Shown here: positions 36,455-45,885 of the stretch, one piece after another | How the letters are laid out: the number at the start of each line of letters is the position of its first letter | Numbering within the stretch: position 1 is the first letter of the stretch | Source of the DNA: Salinicoccus sediminis | Lineage (GTDB): Bacteria; Bacillota; Bacilli; Staphylococcales; Salinicoccaceae | NCBI RefSeq assembly: GCF_000986795.1 | Contig: NZ_LAYZ01000001.1 | Span: forward strand, 62,001 to 126,000 | Length of the DNA: 64,000 nucleotides | Direction: 5' to 3' | Made by a program: the position numbers and the translations under genes | The notes under the pieces: generated by a model | What the model was told of the DNA's origin: nothing | Database searches by the model: none | What the model saw: only the letters and a program-made list of their open reading frames with translations

Positions 36455-36563
36455 CTCACTTTATGAAAGTATATGCAGCGCGCTGGAATGCCAGCCGGGT
36501 GACATGCTGGAATACAGTCCCGATCAGAACGAAGGCGGCTAGATATGTAAAAAATCAACTTTA

Positions 36564-36572
36564 TGCTATAAT
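36564..36572 (+). promoter_or_regulatory. Extended -10 promoter of the cyclase gene
   Basis: TGCTATAAT (36564-36572) is a perfect extended -10 element (TG, one base, TATAAT) 34 bases before the TTG start. No good -35 is present, as expected for this class. Confidence 0.6.
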
Positions 36573-36605
36573 CTGGATAAATATGAATGAAGGGGATGAA
36601 TCATT

Positions 36606-37292
36606 TTGAGTCGCTATGTAGAAATCGGCTATCCGATCCATGAGGATATGCCTGTGCATCCTGCCCTGCCGAAAGTGGGAATTGTGCCGCGGGAACGCAA
36701 GGCGGACGGGGATGACTGGAACGGATCAGTTCTGAACATCTATCTGCATGCCGGGACACATGTCGATGCACCATGGCATCATATGGATAACGGAAAGGGA
36801 ATAGATGCCATTCCGATTGAAGATTTCATCTATGAAAAACCGCTGATGCTGGATGTCCCGCTTGGAAGGAATGGGTTTGTTACGGTAGAGATGCTCAAGG
36901 AAAACAGTGAAGTGGAGCAGGCGGACCTACTGATTTTCAATACCGGGCACTGGAAGTACAGGGATTCGGACATTGAAAGATATTCCAGCGATTTTCCTGC
37001 AGTGTCGCCGGAAGCGGCGGAATATATGCGTACACAGCTGCCGAATCTGAAGGCGGTTGCAATCGATACACTCAGTATAGAAAATCTGAATGAAGCTCGC
37101 GGCAACGGTTATTTTGTCCACCATGCATTTTTGGACCATGAAAAATATGATGAACCCACAATGCTGATATATGAGGATGTAAATCCCGAACCGCTCATCG
37201 GGAAACAACTGAAATCAGCCTTTGCAGCACCTCTCAGAATAGTGGACCATGACGCGTCGATAGTGAATGTAATTGTAGAAACGGAAGAATGA
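36606..37292 (+). CDS. Cyclase family metal-dependent hydrolase (kynurenine-formamidase-like)
   Basis: This 228-residue protein belongs to the cyclase/kynurenine formamidase-like hydrolases. The defining metal motif is present as HAGTHVDAPWHH (about residue 53, HxGTHxDxPxH). It starts at TTG 36606 after AAGGGG; MSRYVEIGYPIHEDMP matches typical family starts. It stands alone between terminators with its own promoter, so context gives no substrate. Without kyn genes nearby, kynurenine formamidase should not be assumed; family members also act on cyclic amides or isatin. Confidence 0.85.
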   Translation: MSRYVEIGYPIHEDMPVHPALPKVGIVPRERKADGDDWNGSVLNIYLHAGTHVDAPWHHMDNGKGIDAIPIEDFIYEKPLMLDVPLGRNGFVTVEMLKENSEVEQADLLIFNTGHWKYRDSDIERYSSDFPAVSPEAAEYMRTQLPNLKAVAIDTLSIENLNEARGNGYFVHHAFLDHEKYDEPTMLIYEDVNPEPLIGKQLKSAFAAPLRIVDHDASIVNVIVETEE

Positions 37293-37295
37293 CAC

Positions 37296-37337
37296 ACCGC
37301 GTGAAGCCGGACCTAAATCCAGCTTCACGCGGTTTTT
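37296..37337 (+). terminator. Terminator after the cyclase gene
   Basis: A perfect 12-bp stem (ACCGCGTGAAGC 37296-37307 with GCTTCACGCGGT 37322-37333) is followed by T5. Confidence 0.92.
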
Positions 37338-37446
37338 CATGGCTGTAGTATTCAAATGGTGAAGAAATATTGTGTACTATTACATCGTGAGATATGTCAT
37401 AATAATAGGTGCAAATGCGGGTTATGACAAAGGAGGGGGAAACAGG

Positions 37447-37713
37447 GTGTTTCAATTATTGTTCATCATGCTGGTGTGCTTTTTACTTACATTGGCCTAC
37501 ACGCTAATAGCAGCAAGATTCACACACAGGAAACTTATACTGTATATTCCGTCATTCATCGCAATTCTATGGTTTCTGGGAACTTTATACTGGCATATTA
37601 CAACGCCGGCGGAAGGTATCCAGGGTCTGACCATATATTTTGTGACGCTGTTTGCGATTGCAATCATATTCTCAAACATTTTTTCCTACATGGTCTTCAC
37701 AGCCAGGAAATGA
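37447..37713 (+). CDS. Small membrane protein of unknown function
   Basis: I do not recognise this 88-residue protein. GTG 37447 is preferred because a long AAAGGAGGGGG (37429-37440) lies just upstream; an in-frame ATG at 37372 precedes this site and is unlikely. Three membrane segments are visible: LLFIMLVCFLLTLAYTLIA, LYIPSFIAILWFLGTLYW and GLTIYFVTLFAIAIIFSNIF. The loop between the first two is short and basic (ARFTHRK). It lies alone, facing the end of panE. Topology suggests an integral cytoplasmic-membrane protein, nothing more. Confidence 0.75.
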   Translation: MFQLLFIMLVCFLLTLAYTLIAARFTHRKLILYIPSFIAILWFLGTLYWHITTPAEGIQGLTIYFVTLFAIAIIFSNIFSYMVFTARK

Positions 37714-37738
37714 TCTGACATGAAAAGGAAGAGCGATG

Positions 37739-38605
37739 TCATCTCTGTTTCCTTTCATATTCATATGCATCGAGCAGTACGGTGCATATGTCCAGAGCGG
37801 GCGTATCCAGGTCTTCTTTGCGGTCATGCAGATACTGCTGGATGAATTCAAATTCCGTGGTCCTGCCTGCAGTGATGTCATAGTACATGCTGGTGCCCAT
37901 TTCACGGTTATAGCCTCTATATATTTCCAGCGCCTTTTCCCTGAAGCCGGCTTCTACGATTTCTCCATCCCGGTTTATGATCGCCATTCCTTCGTCGAGG
38001 AGCCTTTTTGTCAGCTCTGCAACATTATGCTTATCGAAAATTTTGGCTGTATTCTGTGACAGGCCGGTCAGTGTGTTGATGCCCAGGTTGATCAGCAGTT
38101 TTTCGTACCTTAGCTGTTCAAAGTTGCCGGCCTTCATTATCTCAAGGTCCGTAATTTTCAAGTCTTCGATAAGAGCGTCCAGGTATTCATGGTTCTGACT
38201 GTCTATGATCAGTCTGGAATCCTGGAAATGTTCAATCATATCCTCATGTTTCTGCCCGCTGATATAGACCACCGCAGGGATGCTGTTTTTGAACCATTTG
38301 TCATATCCCATGCCGTTCTGGCACAGGATGACTTCCGTACGGCTGTGGCACAGTTCCGGTATTTTGCGGGACAGACCTTTCAATGCGGTGGCCTTGGTGG
38401 CCATAAAGACCACGTCGAATTGAAATCCGCCGTGTGTATCGATATTTTCTATCTTATATGGATAAAGGGTGGACTCCCCGTTTTCATATACCGTGAAGCC
38501 GCTTCGCTCTGTCCTGCCGAACAGTGTCACTTCATGTTCTGTCCTTTTAAGTTCACGGGCAATGATGCTGCCGACGGCGCCGATGCCGACTACTGCGATT
38601 TTCAT
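37739..38605 (-). CDS. panE: 2-dehydropantoate 2-reductase
   Basis: PanE (ketopantoate reductase) reduces ketopantoate to pantoate with NADPH. The 288-residue protein has the N-terminal dinucleotide motif GIGAVGSIIARELKR and family residues in the Lys-rich core (EQLRYEKLLINLGINTLTGL, with the catalytic Lys region) and Glu near AGRTTEFEFIQQYL. AAAGGAG lies before the ATG at 38605. It is divergent from panBCD, sharing an 89-bp intergenic region with a TATAAT for panB at 38663-38668. Confidence 0.92.
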   Translation of the reverse strand: MKIAVVGIGAVGSIIARELKRTEHEVTLFGRTERSGFTVYENGESTLYPYKIENIDTHGGFQFDVVFMATKATALKGLSRKIPELCHSRTEVILCQNGMGYDKWFKNSIPAVVYISGQKHEDMIEHFQDSRLIIDSQNHEYLDALIEDLKITDLEIMKAGNFEQLRYEKLLINLGINTLTGLSQNTAKIFDKHNVAELTKRLLDEGMAIINRDGEIVEAGFREKALEIYRGYNREMGTSMYYDITAGRTTEFEFIQQYLHDRKEDLDTPALDICTVLLDAYEYERKQR

Positions 38606-38694
38606 TATATTTCTCCTTTGGAATAAGAGTGATGACTACATATCAGGATGTGTTAAAATAAGTATAATATACATAGAACGAAAGGAGTAGCCTG

Positions 38695-39501
38695 ATGAAG
38701 ACTACTAATGAACTGATACAGATGAAACGGGACTCGGAAAAAATAACGATGGTGACGGCCTATGACTATCCGAGTGCAAAACAGAGCGAAGCGGCCGGTT
38801 TGGATACGATCCTGGTCGGGGATTCACTCGGCATGACAGTTCTCGGTTATGACAGCACGGTTCAGGTTACCATGGATGATATGATCCACCATGCGAAAGC
38901 GGTGCGCCGTGGTGCACCGGATACATACACAGTGGTGGACATGCCGTTCGGTTCCTATCATACAAGCGATGACGAGGGGGTTGGGAATGTCCTGTCACTG
39001 TACCAGTCCTCAGGAGCAAATGCTGTGAAGCTTGAAGGGATCGGGTGTGTGGAGATAATCAGACGGGCCGTCCTGGCCGGAGTGCCGGTTGTGGCACACC
39101 TCGGACTGACACCTCAGTCCGTCGGTGTGACGGGATTCAAAATGCAGGCAGGCTCTCTAAAAGAAGCGGAGAAGTTGGTTACAGATGCAAAAAAAGTGGA
39201 GGAGGCGGGGGCATGTATGCTGGTACTTGAAGCAATACCTGCAGATCTAGCAGAAAAAGTTACGGCATCACTGTCGATCCCGACGATCGGGATCGGTGCC
39301 GGAGCAGGGACAGACGGCCAGGTGCTTGTCTATCATGACATGCTCCAGTACGGCAGTGACAGACTGCCGAAATTCGTCAAAGCATATGGTGATTTCAACA
39401 GTGCCGCGGCCAAAGGTCTCATGCAATACGTAAAGGAAGTGAAGTCCGGTATCTTTCCGGATGCAGCGACAACCTATAAAAAGAGGGTATTTGAAAAATG
39501 A
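38695..39501 (+). CDS. panB: 3-methyl-2-oxobutanoate hydroxymethyltransferase
   Basis: PanB makes ketopantoate from 2-oxoisovalerate and methylenetetrahydrofolate, the first step of pantothenate synthesis. The 268-residue TIM-barrel protein has [17 protein letters not shown], the metal-binding [15 protein letters not shown], and [20 protein letters not shown]. It is complete. The stop codon overlaps the panC start by 4 bases. Good ribosome binding site AAAGGAG precedes ATG 38695. Confidence 0.97.
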   Translation: MKTTNELIQMKRDSEKITMVTAYDYPSAKQSEAAGLDTILVGDSLGMTVLGYDSTVQVTMDDMIHHAKAVRRGAPDTYTVVDMPFGSYHTSDDEGVGNVLSLYQSSGANAVKLEGIGCVEIIRRAVLAGVPVVAHLGLTPQSVGVTGFKMQAGSLKEAEKLVTDAKKVEEAGACMLVLEAIPADLAEKVTASLSIPTIGIGAGAGTDGQVLVYHDMLQYGSDRLPKFVKAYGDFNSAAAKGLMQYVKEVKSGIFPDAATTYKKRVFEK

Positions 39502-40346
39502 TGAAAACTTCGGATAATATAAAAGAAACCCGGGAATTACTGAAACCATACAGGGAAGGGAAAATCGCACTCGTACCGACGATGGGATATCTCCATGAAG
39601 GGCATATGGCGCTGGTGGCAAAAGCGAGGGAGCATGCCGATTTCGTCGTGCTCAGCCTGTTTGTCAATCCGCTGCAGTTCGGTCCGGATGAAGATCTGGA
39701 TACGTATCCAAGAGATCTCGCCCGGGATCTTAAGATCTGCGAGGAAAATGGCGTGGACTTCGTCTTCCATCCATCAGAGGAGGAAATGTATCCGAAGACG
39801 CCGGAGCTCGGGCTCAACCTTGCGAGCATGTCTTCGATACTTGACGGCCTCAAGCGCCCGGGGCACTTTGAAGGTGTGGTTACGGTCGTGAACAAACTCT
39901 TCAATATCATTGAGCCCGATTTTGCAGTATTCGGGGAAAAGGACCGGCAGCAGTTGATGATCATCCAGCGGATGGTGGAGGACTTCAATCATGATCTCGA
40001 AATCATCGGTGTGCCGACTGCGCGGGAACCGGACGGTCTGGCCAAGAGCAGCAGGAACGTGAACCTTACAGACGCGGAGAGGGAGGAAGCGCCGGCAATC
40101 CACCAGGCGCTCGAAATCGGACGCGATCTGGTGCTAGAAGGCGAGACCGACATAGAAAGCGTCAAAGAACGCATCGAAATGCATATCATGGATCATACAT
40201 CAGGGGAGATGGATGACCTGCAGATCTTCACCCATCCCGATTTAAATACTATCCAAACAGTATCAACTGATGTTATAATATTCATTGCTGTAAAGTTCGA
40301 ACGTGTACGATTAATAGATAATATGTTGGTGATTATAAATGATTAG
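39498..40346 (+). CDS. panC: Pantothenate synthetase
   Basis: PanC joins pantoate and beta-alanine using ATP. The 282-residue protein has the nucleotidylyl-transferase motif [14 protein letters not shown] (HxGH), [18 protein letters not shown], the segment [16 protein letters not shown] and KSSRNVNL (KMSKS equivalent). It overlaps panB at the start and panD at the end by 8 bases, so panBCD is one tight operon supplying coenzyme A precursors. Confidence 0.97.
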   Translation: MMKTSDNIKETRELLKPYREGKIALVPTMGYLHEGHMALVAKAREHADFVVLSLFVNPLQFGPDEDLDTYPRDLARDLKICEENGVDFVFHPSEEEMYPKTPELGLNLASMSSILDGLKRPGHFEGVVTVVNKLFNIIEPDFAVFGEKDRQQLMIIQRMVEDFNHDLEIIGVPTAREPDGLAKSSRNVNLTDAEREEAPAIHQALEIGRDLVLEGETDIESVKERIEMHIMDHTSGEMDDLQIFTHPDLNTIQTVSTDVIIFIAVKFERVRLIDNMLVIIND

Positions 40347-40731
40347 AACAATGATGAACGGCAAGATCCACCGTGCGGTGGTAACTGAGGCAAACCTCAA
40401 TTACGTCGGAAGCATCACGATAGATCCACTCCTCATGGAAGCGGCGGACATACTGCCTGGTGAAAAGGTGCAGATTGTGAACAACAATAATGGCGAACGC
40501 CTGGAGACATACGTAATCGAGGGCGAGCGCCATTCAGGGGAGATCTGCCTGAACGGTGCAGCTGCAAGAAAAGTGCAGGTGGGTGATGTGGTCATCATCA
40601 TCAGCTACGTCCAGCTGGAACAGTCGGAGCTTTCAGACCACAAGCCGAATGTCGTGATCGTCGATGAGGAAAACAAAATAATTGTTGCAGACTATAAAGA
40701 GAAGAGAAAAACAGAATACACGGCGCATTAA
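40339..40731 (+). CDS. panD: Aspartate 1-decarboxylase proenzyme
   Basis: PanD decarboxylates aspartate to beta-alanine. The 130-residue proenzyme self-cleaves at Gly24-Ser25 (NYVGSITID) to form its pyruvoyl group, and both residues are present at the same positions as in characterised enzymes, which also supports the start at 40339. With panB, panC and divergent panE, the complete route to pantothenate from 2-oxoisovalerate and aspartate is encoded here. Confidence 0.96.
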   Translation: MIRTMMNGKIHRAVVTEANLNYVGSITIDPLLMEAADILPGEKVQIVNNNNGERLETYVIEGERHSGEICLNGAAARKVQVGDVVIIISYVQLEQSELSDHKPNVVIVDEENKIIVADYKEKRKTEYTAH

Positions 40732-40762
40732 GTAATTAGACATCAGTTTAATTACTTTTTTT
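40730..40762 (+). terminator. Terminator after panD
   Basis: AAGTAATTA (40730-40738) pairs with TAATTACTT (40749-40757), followed by a run of T. The stem begins in the panD stop codon. Confidence 0.82.
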
Positions 40763-40779
40763 GTAATTGGAGGTGCACC

Positions 40780-41769
40780 ATGCTCAAAAAGGCATTTTTA
40801 TTCGTCCTCTTATACCTCATTGCTGTGCTGCTGGCCCCTGCAATCCAGTCTTACGATTTCGAGGAGGGGATGAATGCCCGGTATGCCAAAAGCTGGCTTG
40901 AAAACCATGTCTATCCTGAATATGACAGGAGTGTCATCCATCAGGTGAACAGCACGCAGACACAGGATGTCGAGTTGGATATGGGCGAGGAATATCAAAG
41001 CGGGGACAACGAAGTACTGGACTCTGAATACAGCGGGGATTTTATCGTCGAGGATGAACCCGGTCTGTTCAGGCTGGTTCTCGTCCAGGATGGAAAGGTT
41101 GCCGGCGGATATACGAACAGTGATGATGTATCCATCAGCAACATTAATATCGAAGACCTCGACCGTGAAAAGGTCAGGGAAACATACGGGGAGCCTGAGG
41201 AATATATACAGAAGGGCTGGAAACGCCTCAGGGTGAACGAGGAAGGCTTCGAGGTGTTCGACCTGAAGGAAAGTTATGTCTATTTCTTCTATGATCTGCA
41301 TCAGGAGGATAAAGTGAACGGCATGCTTCTGCTGGATAAAGACCAGGTCGCCTCGATTGAAACACTCTATAACAACCCGCCGGCAGAGGCCAATTCACGC
41401 CTGAACCATCTCGTTGTGAACGCATCGCGGATCGAATACGGACTGGAGCCGCTCGAGGTTGATGAGAGTGCATCAAGCGCCGCTCTCGGGCACAGCACCG
41501 ATATGGCACAAAATGACTATTTCGAACACGAATCACCGCAGGGCGTCACTTTGAAAGACCGCATCGAGGAAAGTGGTGTACGATACCAGAAGGCAGGAGA
41601 GAATATAGCCATGGGCCACACATCCGTAATCTTTGCCCATCACAGTCTGCTCAATTCCCCGGATCACCGGGTGAATGTCCTGAGTCCTGATTTTACACAT
41701 CTCGGTACTGGCACTGCATACGGCAGAGAGGATGTTCCGTATTACACTGAAAACTATATACAAAAATAG
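40780..41769 (+). CDS. Membrane-anchored or secreted CAP-domain protein
   Basis: The 329-residue protein starts with a signal or anchor segment (MLKKAFLFVLLYLIAVLLAP), then a CAP-associated N-terminal domain of about 150 residues, and ends with a CAP/SCP-like domain (LNHLVVNASRIEYGL, AALGHSTDMAQNDYFEHESP, AGENIAMG). It resembles YlbC-type proteins of Bacillus and staphylococci. The CAP fold is widely found in extracellular proteins; a direct enzymatic role is not established in bacteria. No sorting signal is visible. GGAGGT precedes ATG 40780. It stands alone between a terminator and the lexA region. Confidence 0.85.
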   Translation: MLKKAFLFVLLYLIAVLLAPAIQSYDFEEGMNARYAKSWLENHVYPEYDRSVIHQVNSTQTQDVELDMGEEYQSGDNEVLDSEYSGDFIVEDEPGLFRLVLVQDGKVAGGYTNSDDVSISNINIEDLDREKVRETYGEPEEYIQKGWKRLRVNEEGFEVFDLKESYVYFFYDLHQEDKVNGMLLLDKDQVASIETLYNNPPAEANSRLNHLVVNASRIEYGLEPLEVDESASSAALGHSTDMAQNDYFEHESPQGVTLKDRIEESGVRYQKAGENIAMGHTSVIFAHHSLLNSPDHRVNVLSPDFTHLGTGTAYGREDVPYYTENYIQK

Positions 41770-41909
41770 CTGATTGTCCACAAAAGAGTAAAACTATACT
41801 TTTTATCTGGTTTATAAATGGTTTTAAGGGGAATTTATATATTGGATCAGAAGTTTCCCGCTATCTGAAATCCATCCAAATTGAACGATTGAATGAGGGG
41901 ATGCAATTG

Positions 41910-41987
41910 ATGGGTAAGACGCAGGATAAGGATATAAGCGAAGATAAAGACATACTGGAACAGGTAAGGATAATACTCGGAAAATAA
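41910..41987 (+). CDS. Possible 25-residue peptide gene
   Basis: ATG 41910 with GAGGGG at 41895-41900 encodes MGKTQDKDISEDKDILEQVR then IILGK and TAA. The frame stays open far upstream, but without a good start codon. The peptide is highly charged. It lies in the 310-base gap between the CAP-domain gene and lexA, and a strong palindromic terminator follows at 42038. I cannot name a family; it may be chance. Confidence 0.3.
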   Translation: MGKTQDKDISEDKDILEQVRIILGK

Positions 41988-42037
41988 AAGAATACACCGG
42001 TTATACAAGGGATGGATTACCGGATAGTCAATATAAG

Positions 42038-42066
42038 AAGGGCGTATGCTTAAGCATACGCCCTTT
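42038..42066. terminator. Bidirectional terminator after lexA
   Basis: A perfect 28-base palindrome (AAGGGCGTATGC, then TTAA, then the complement; 42038-42065) lies just past the lexA stop on the reverse strand. It can end both the lexA transcript and any forward transcript from 41.9 kb. Confidence 0.85.
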
Positions 42067-42079
42067 AATTATGCGTCCC

Positions 42080-42694
42080 TCAGAATTCCCGGAAGAGGCC
42101 GACCACTTTACCGAGTACTGTGACTGCATCCAGATATATTGGATCCATAGTCTGGTTTTCCGGCTGTAATCTGTAATAGCCATTCTCCTTATAAAATCTT
42201 TTTACCGTCGCTTCATCCTCTTCTGTCATGGCGACAATGATGTCACCATTATGGGCGATGTTCTGCTTTCTGACAATCACCCGGTCGCCATCATGGATGC
42301 CCGCTTCGATCATACTGTCGCCGGCGACATTCAGCAGGAAAATCTCGCTGTTGTGGTTTGCAGTGAAATGCTCTGGAAGCGGGAAGTACTCATCTACATT
42401 TTCGACAGCTGTAATCGGCAGACCGGCCGTAACCTTACCGAGTACAGGGACCTGGATGACGGATGCATACTGGCTGTTCTCCTCCATGACGATCTCTATC
42501 GCACGGGGTTTGGTTGGATCACGTTTGATATACCCCTTATCCTGCAGTTTGGCAAGGTGTCCGTGTACAGTAGAACTTGACTGCAGGCCGACAGCATTGC
42601 CGATTTCCCGGACACTCGGCGGATACCCTTTATCCTGAACGGTCCTCTTGATGTACTGATAGATTTGCTTTTGTCTGTCCGTTAACTCCTTCAT
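42080..42694 (-). CDS. lexA: SOS repressor LexA
   Basis: LexA represses DNA-damage genes until RecA filaments trigger its self-cleavage. The 204-residue protein has the winged helix ([20 protein letters not shown] then [20 protein letters not shown]), the Ala-Gly cleavage site in [10 protein letters not shown], the catalytic Ser in GDSMIEAGI and Lys in EATVKRFY. All key residues are present. It is divergent from sosA, and its promoter is covered by a LexA box, so it represses itself. Confidence 0.98.
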   Translation of the reverse strand: MKELTDRQKQIYQYIKRTVQDKGYPPSVREIGNAVGLQSSSTVHGHLAKLQDKGYIKRDPTKPRAIEIVMEENSQYASVIQVPVLGKVTAGLPITAVENVDEYFPLPEHFTANHNSEIFLLNVAGDSMIEAGIHDGDRVIVRKQNIAHNGDIIVAMTEEDEATVKRFYKENGYYRLQPENQTMDPIYLDAVTVLGKVVGLFREF

Positions 42695-42721
42695 ATTATA
42701 CCTCCAGATTTTATTAACCTA

Positions 42722-42750
42722 ATTCTACCATATGGACAATGCTGTTACAA
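42722..42750 (-). promoter_or_regulatory. lexA promoter
   Basis: Reading leftwards, TTGTAA (complement of 42745-42750) and TAGAAT (complement of 42722-42727) have 17-base spacing. The -35 overlaps the LexA box at 42748-42761. Confidence 0.7.
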
Positions 42751-42761
42751 ACATTTGTTCG
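42748..42761. promoter_or_regulatory. LexA box 1 in the lexA-sosA region
   Basis: CAAACATTTGTTCG is one base from the ideal CGAAC-N4-GTTCG and overlaps the -35 of lexA, giving autorepression. Confidence 0.82.
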
Positions 42762-42769
42762 CCATGAGA

Positions 42770-42798
42770 TTGACCCGGAACACCCGTTCTGTTATTAT
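42770..42798 (+). promoter_or_regulatory. sosA promoter
   Basis: TTGACC at 42770-42775 and TATTAT at 42793-42798 with 17-base spacing lie 36 bases before the sosA start. LexA box 2 fills the spacer. Confidence 0.75.
42777..42790. promoter_or_regulatory. LexA box 2 in the lexA-sosA region
   Basis: GGAACACCCGTTCT contains a perfect GAAC-N4-GTTC core and lies between the -35 and -10 of the sosA promoter. Confidence 0.78.
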
Positions 42799-42805
42799 TG
42801 TTATA

Positions 42806-42819
42806 CAAACATATGTTCC
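42806..42819. promoter_or_regulatory. LexA box 3 in the lexA-sosA region
   Basis: CAAACATATGTTCC keeps the AAC-N4-GTTC core and lies just downstream of the sosA -10, next to its ribosome binding site. Confidence 0.78.
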
Positions 42820-42833
42820 AGGAGGGGATTTTC

Positions 42834-43082
42834 ATGACACTGAAAGAATTTCAGATGCTTTCCACTGTATTCATATTCGTATTGGTTGCCGGTCTTATTT
42901 TCATGCTGCAGTCCCATGCTGCAACGAACGCACATTCCGACGTTGCTTATATAGATGAATTCCAGGTTGTCACTTTTGAAGACGAACAGAACAGCAAGGA
43001 TAAAACGGATGTTCCAGATAAAGAATATGCAGAAAGCTCGAGAATGGACCAGCTGGTGGAATTGATAGGGTTTATCAAATGA
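42834..43082 (+). CDS. sosA: SosA-like SOS cell-division inhibitor
   Basis: This 82-residue protein has one N-terminal membrane segment (MLSTVFIFVLVAGLIFML) and an extracellular tail rich in Asp/Glu/Lys, ending MDQLVELIGFIK. It has no LysM domain, so it is SosA-like (staphylococcal type) rather than YneA. Placement opposite lexA with LexA boxes across its promoter supports a damage-induced division inhibitor. AGGAGGGG precedes ATG 42834; an in-frame start at 42798 would lie in the promoter. Identification rests mainly on context and topology. Confidence 0.8.
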   Translation: MTLKEFQMLSTVFIFVLVAGLIFMLQSHAATNAHSDVAYIDEFQVVTFEDEQNSKDKTDVPDKEYAESSRMDQLVELIGFIK

Positions 43083-43089
43083 GGGTGGA

Positions 43090-43118
43090 AGTATGAGGAT
43101 GGTCTCATACTTTTTTTT
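43090..43118 (+). terminator. Terminator after sosA
   Basis: AGTATGAG (43090-43097) pairs with CTCATACT (43104-43111), followed by T8. Confidence 0.9.
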
Positions 43119-43155
43119 ATGGTAAATTATAATAGAATGGACGGGAGGGTTCATT

Positions 43156-43392
43156 ATGTTGGAAAACCATAAGCTAGAGCGTCTCAATGCACTTGCGGCC
43201 AAGAAAAAATCCGGGACCATATCAAAGGGTGAGCTGCAGGAGCTTAAAGGGTTGAGGGAGGCATATTTGAAAAATTTCAGATCTTCATTCAGGAAACAGG
43301 TGGAGAATACCAAAGTCATCGATCCTGAAGGAAAAGATGTCACTCCCAAAAAACTGAAACGCATACAGCAGGATAAGAATAATAAAAACTAA
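43156..43392 (+). CDS. ynzC: YnzC family protein (DUF896/UPF0291)
   Basis: This 78-residue helical, lysine-rich protein belongs to the YnzC family. Conserved parts are [20 protein letters not shown] and LRKEYLKNFR-like [20 protein letters not shown], then [12 protein letters not shown]. In Bacillus it is linked to the SOS operon near yneA. GGGAGGG precedes ATG 43156. It is followed 13 bases later by tkt. The function is unknown. Confidence 0.93.
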   Translation: MLENHKLERLNALAAKKKSGTISKGELQELKGLREAYLKNFRSSFRKQVENTKVIDPEGKDVTPKKLKRIQQDKNNKN

Positions 43393-43405
43393 AGGAGCAA
43401 GTACT

Positions 43406-45391
43406 ATGACTTTTGATAAAACAGATCAGCTGGCTATAAACACGATCAGGACACTTTCAATCGATGCAGTAGAGAAAGCGAACTCCGGTCACCCGGGTCT
43501 CCCCATGGGCGCGGCACCAATGGCGTATACTCTTTGGAGCCGCCATCTGAATTTCAACCCGAACTCAGTGAAATGGTTCGACAGGGACCGTTTTGTGCTG
43601 AGTGCCGGCCACGGTTCCATGCTTGTCTACAGCCTGCTGCATCTCTCCGGTGCACTTGAAATGGAAGAGCTGAAGGAATTCAGGCAGTATGAATCCAAAA
43701 CCCCGGGGCATCCGGAATTCAAGCATACAGATGGTGTTGAAATCACTACCGGTCCTCTGGGCCAGGGGCTTGCGATGAGTGTCGGCATGGCAATGGCTGA
43801 AAAACACCTTGCCGCGCGTTACAACCGCGATGGCTATGATGTTGTCGACCATTACACATATGTCATTGCAAGTGACGGGGATCTGATGGAGGGAATATCC
43901 CATGAAGCCTCCTCACTCGCAGGACATGTTGGTCTGGATAAGCTGATCGTACTGTATGATTCCAATGACATTTCACTTGACGGCGATCTTGACATGAGTT
44001 TTTCTGAAGACGTGAAAAAACGTTTTGAAGGCTATAACTGGCACTATATCAGAGTCGAAGACGGCAATGATGTCGAAGAGATAGACAGAGCGATTACTGA
44101 AGCCAAATCTTCTGACAAGCCTGTCATGATCGAAGTGAAGACGATCATCGGCTACGGTTCACCGAACAAGCAGGGCAAGAGTGCCTCACACGGTGCACCG
44201 CTTGGTGCGGAAGAAAGGGAAGCGGCATTTGAACACTACGGTTTCGATCCAGGTAAAACTTTCGAAGTGGATACCTCGGTCTACGACCGCTTCAGTGAAA
44301 CATTGAAAATGCGGAGTAATGCCAAAGAGGCGGAATGGATCAAAGTGATGGAAGATTATGCATCTGCCCATCCGGAACTCCATAAAGAGTTTGAAGATGC
44401 AATCAACGGTGTCCTTGCTGAAGGGTACGACAGGAATCTCCCGTACTATGAAGCGGGGGAAAAGAAAGCGACACGTGCCACTTCAAGCGATATGATCCAG
44501 GTGCTGTCAGAAACGGTTCCAACATTGTTCGGCGGGGCAGCAGACCTTGCGAGCAGCAACAAGACCAATGTCAAGGAAGAGGCGGACTTCTCCAAAGATA
44601 CGCCGGAAGGCAGGAACGTATGGTTTGGCGTACGTGAATTCGGCATGGCGGCCGCATTGAACGGCATGGCGGCCCACGGCGGTGTCCGTCCATACGGCGG
44701 TACATTCTTTGTATTCAGTGATTACCTGAAGCCGGCACTCCGTCTGAGTGCATTGATGAAGCTTCCTGTAACCTATGTATTTACACATGACTCCATCGCT
44801 GTCGGTGAAGACGGTCCGACACATGAGCCTGTGGAACAGCTCGCAGGGCTCCGTGCAATCCCGAACCTGAATACGATCCGTCCCGGAGACGGCAATGAGA
44901 CGCGTGCGGCATGGAAAGTGGCAATGGAGGCGGAAGATGCGCCAACAGCGCTTGTCCTGACACGCCAGGATGTCGAAGTGATTGATGTGCCTTATTTCGA
45001 AGTGGAAGAAGGCGTCAAAAAAGGCGGATATATCGCATATGATGAAGGTGACGAAGCAATCCTGTTCGCATCAGGAAGTGAAGTGCCGCTTGCAGTCAAC
45101 GCGGCGAAACAGCTTAAGACACAGGGTGTGAATGTCAAGGTGGCATCCATTCCGAACATGCAGCAGTTCCTGAAGCAGGATGCGGAATATATCGACAGCG
45201 TACTCAATCCGCATATTGAAAACCGGACCGCAATCGAGATGGCGGCAAGCCATGGATGGCATCGTTTCGTCGGTATGAACGGCAAACTGCACACTATCGA
45301 TACGTACGGTGCAAGTGCTCCCGGCGACCTTGTAATCGAGAAATACGGCTTTACCGTTGAAAGGGTTCTCCAGACTGTACTCGACAAATAA
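43406..45391 (+). CDS. tkt: Transketolase
   Basis: Transketolase moves two-carbon units between sugar phosphates in the pentose phosphate pathway and needs TPP. The 661-residue protein shows [35 protein letters not shown], the TPP motif [13 protein letters not shown], and the C-terminal pyrimidine-binding domain with [20 protein letters not shown]. It is complete and has good AAAGGAG before ATG 43406. The order ynzC-tkt-yneF is conserved. Confidence 0.98.
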   Translation: MTFDKTDQLAINTIRTLSIDAVEKANSGHPGLPMGAAPMAYTLWSRHLNFNPNSVKWFDRDRFVLSAGHGSMLVYSLLHLSGALEMEELKEFRQYESKTPGHPEFKHTDGVEITTGPLGQGLAMSVGMAMAEKHLAARYNRDGYDVVDHYTYVIASDGDLMEGISHEASSLAGHVGLDKLIVLYDSNDISLDGDLDMSFSEDVKKRFEGYNWHYIRVEDGNDVEEIDRAITEAKSSDKPVMIEVKTIIGYGSPNKQGKSASHGAPLGAEEREAAFEHYGFDPGKTFEVDTSVYDRFSETLKMRSNAKEAEWIKVMEDYASAHPELHKEFEDAINGVLAEGYDRNLPYYEAGEKKATRATSSDMIQVLSETVPTLFGGAADLASSNKTNVKEEADFSKDTPEGRNVWFGVREFGMAAALNGMAAHGGVRPYGGTFFVFSDYLKPALRLSALMKLPVTYVFTHDSIAVGEDGPTHEPVEQLAGLRAIPNLNTIRPGDGNETRAAWKVAMEAEDAPTALVLTRQDVEVIDVPYFEVEEGVKKGGYIAYDEGDEAILFASGSEVPLAVNAAKQLKTQGVNVKVASIPNMQQFLKQDAEYIDSVLNPHIENRTAIEMAASHGWHRFVGMNGKLHTIDTYGASAPGDLVIEKYGFTVERVLQTVLDK

Positions 45392-45457
45392 CTTGTTGAA
45401 AAACACCTGTTTTTAATGTAAACTTTATAATGGTCTACGAAGAAAGAGGTGAGCAGT

Positions 45458-45715
45458 TTGGCTACTTGGATTTGGATAATTATTGTTACAGTTGCACTCA
45501 TCGGTGGCGTTGCATTGGGATTCTTCCTCGCAAGAAAGTATATGATGGACTATCTTGAAAAGAACCCGCCTATTAATGAAGACATGCTCAGAATGATGAT
45601 GATGCAGATGGGACAGAAACCTTCCCAGAAGAAAATTAATCAGATGATGACAATGATGAATAAGCAAACGGATTCTAAAGAAGCGAAAAAGCGTGTCAAA
45701 GACGCGAAGAAATAG
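45458..45715 (+). CDS. yneF: YneF family membrane protein (UPF0154)
   Basis: The protein of about 85 residues has one N-terminal membrane segment ([20 protein letters not shown] then [10 protein letters not shown]) and a Met/Gln/Lys-rich tail. It matches YneF, a short conserved Firmicutes protein of unknown function. TTG 45458 follows AGAGGT with good spacing; GTG 45449 overlaps that site. It is placed after tkt as in Bacillus and Staphylococcus and is followed by a terminator. Confidence 0.9.
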   Translation: MATWIWIIIVTVALIGGVALGFFLARKYMMDYLEKNPPINEDMLRMMMMQMGQKPSQKKINQMMTMMNKQTDSKEAKKRVKDAKK

Positions 45716-45720
45716 AAATA

Positions 45721-45750
45721 AAGCCTCCTGTATTATGCGGGAGGCTTATT
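45721..45750 (+). terminator. Terminator after yneF
   Basis: AAGCCTCCTG (45721-45730) pairs with CGGGAGGCTT (45738-45747) with one G-T pair; the T-run after it is weak (ATTCTTATT). Confidence 0.75.
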
Positions 45751-45781
45751 CTTATTCACATTGAATAAATATTTATTTTTT

Positions 45782-45816
45782 AAACACTTCGTCTTAATAT
45801 GGATGAAGTGTTTTTT
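45782..45816 (+). terminator. Second hairpin with T-run in the yneF-SBP gap
   Basis: AAACACTTC (45782-45790) pairs with GAAGTGTTT (45805-45813), extended by about three inner pairs, and ends in T6. It is a back-up terminator, or it marks a lost short unit. The rest of this AT-rich gap (45817-45885) shows nothing else. Confidence 0.6.
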
Positions 45817-45885
45817 CATTAAAAATGTTTAATTCAGAAATAAAATTAATAATCTTAGAAATATTACCATTTTTCAAAATATTCA

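Noticed and set aside
36463-36609. 48-codon forward frame before the cyclase gene.
   Set aside because: It has no ribosome binding site and runs through the extended -10 promoter and the ribosome binding site of the next gene.
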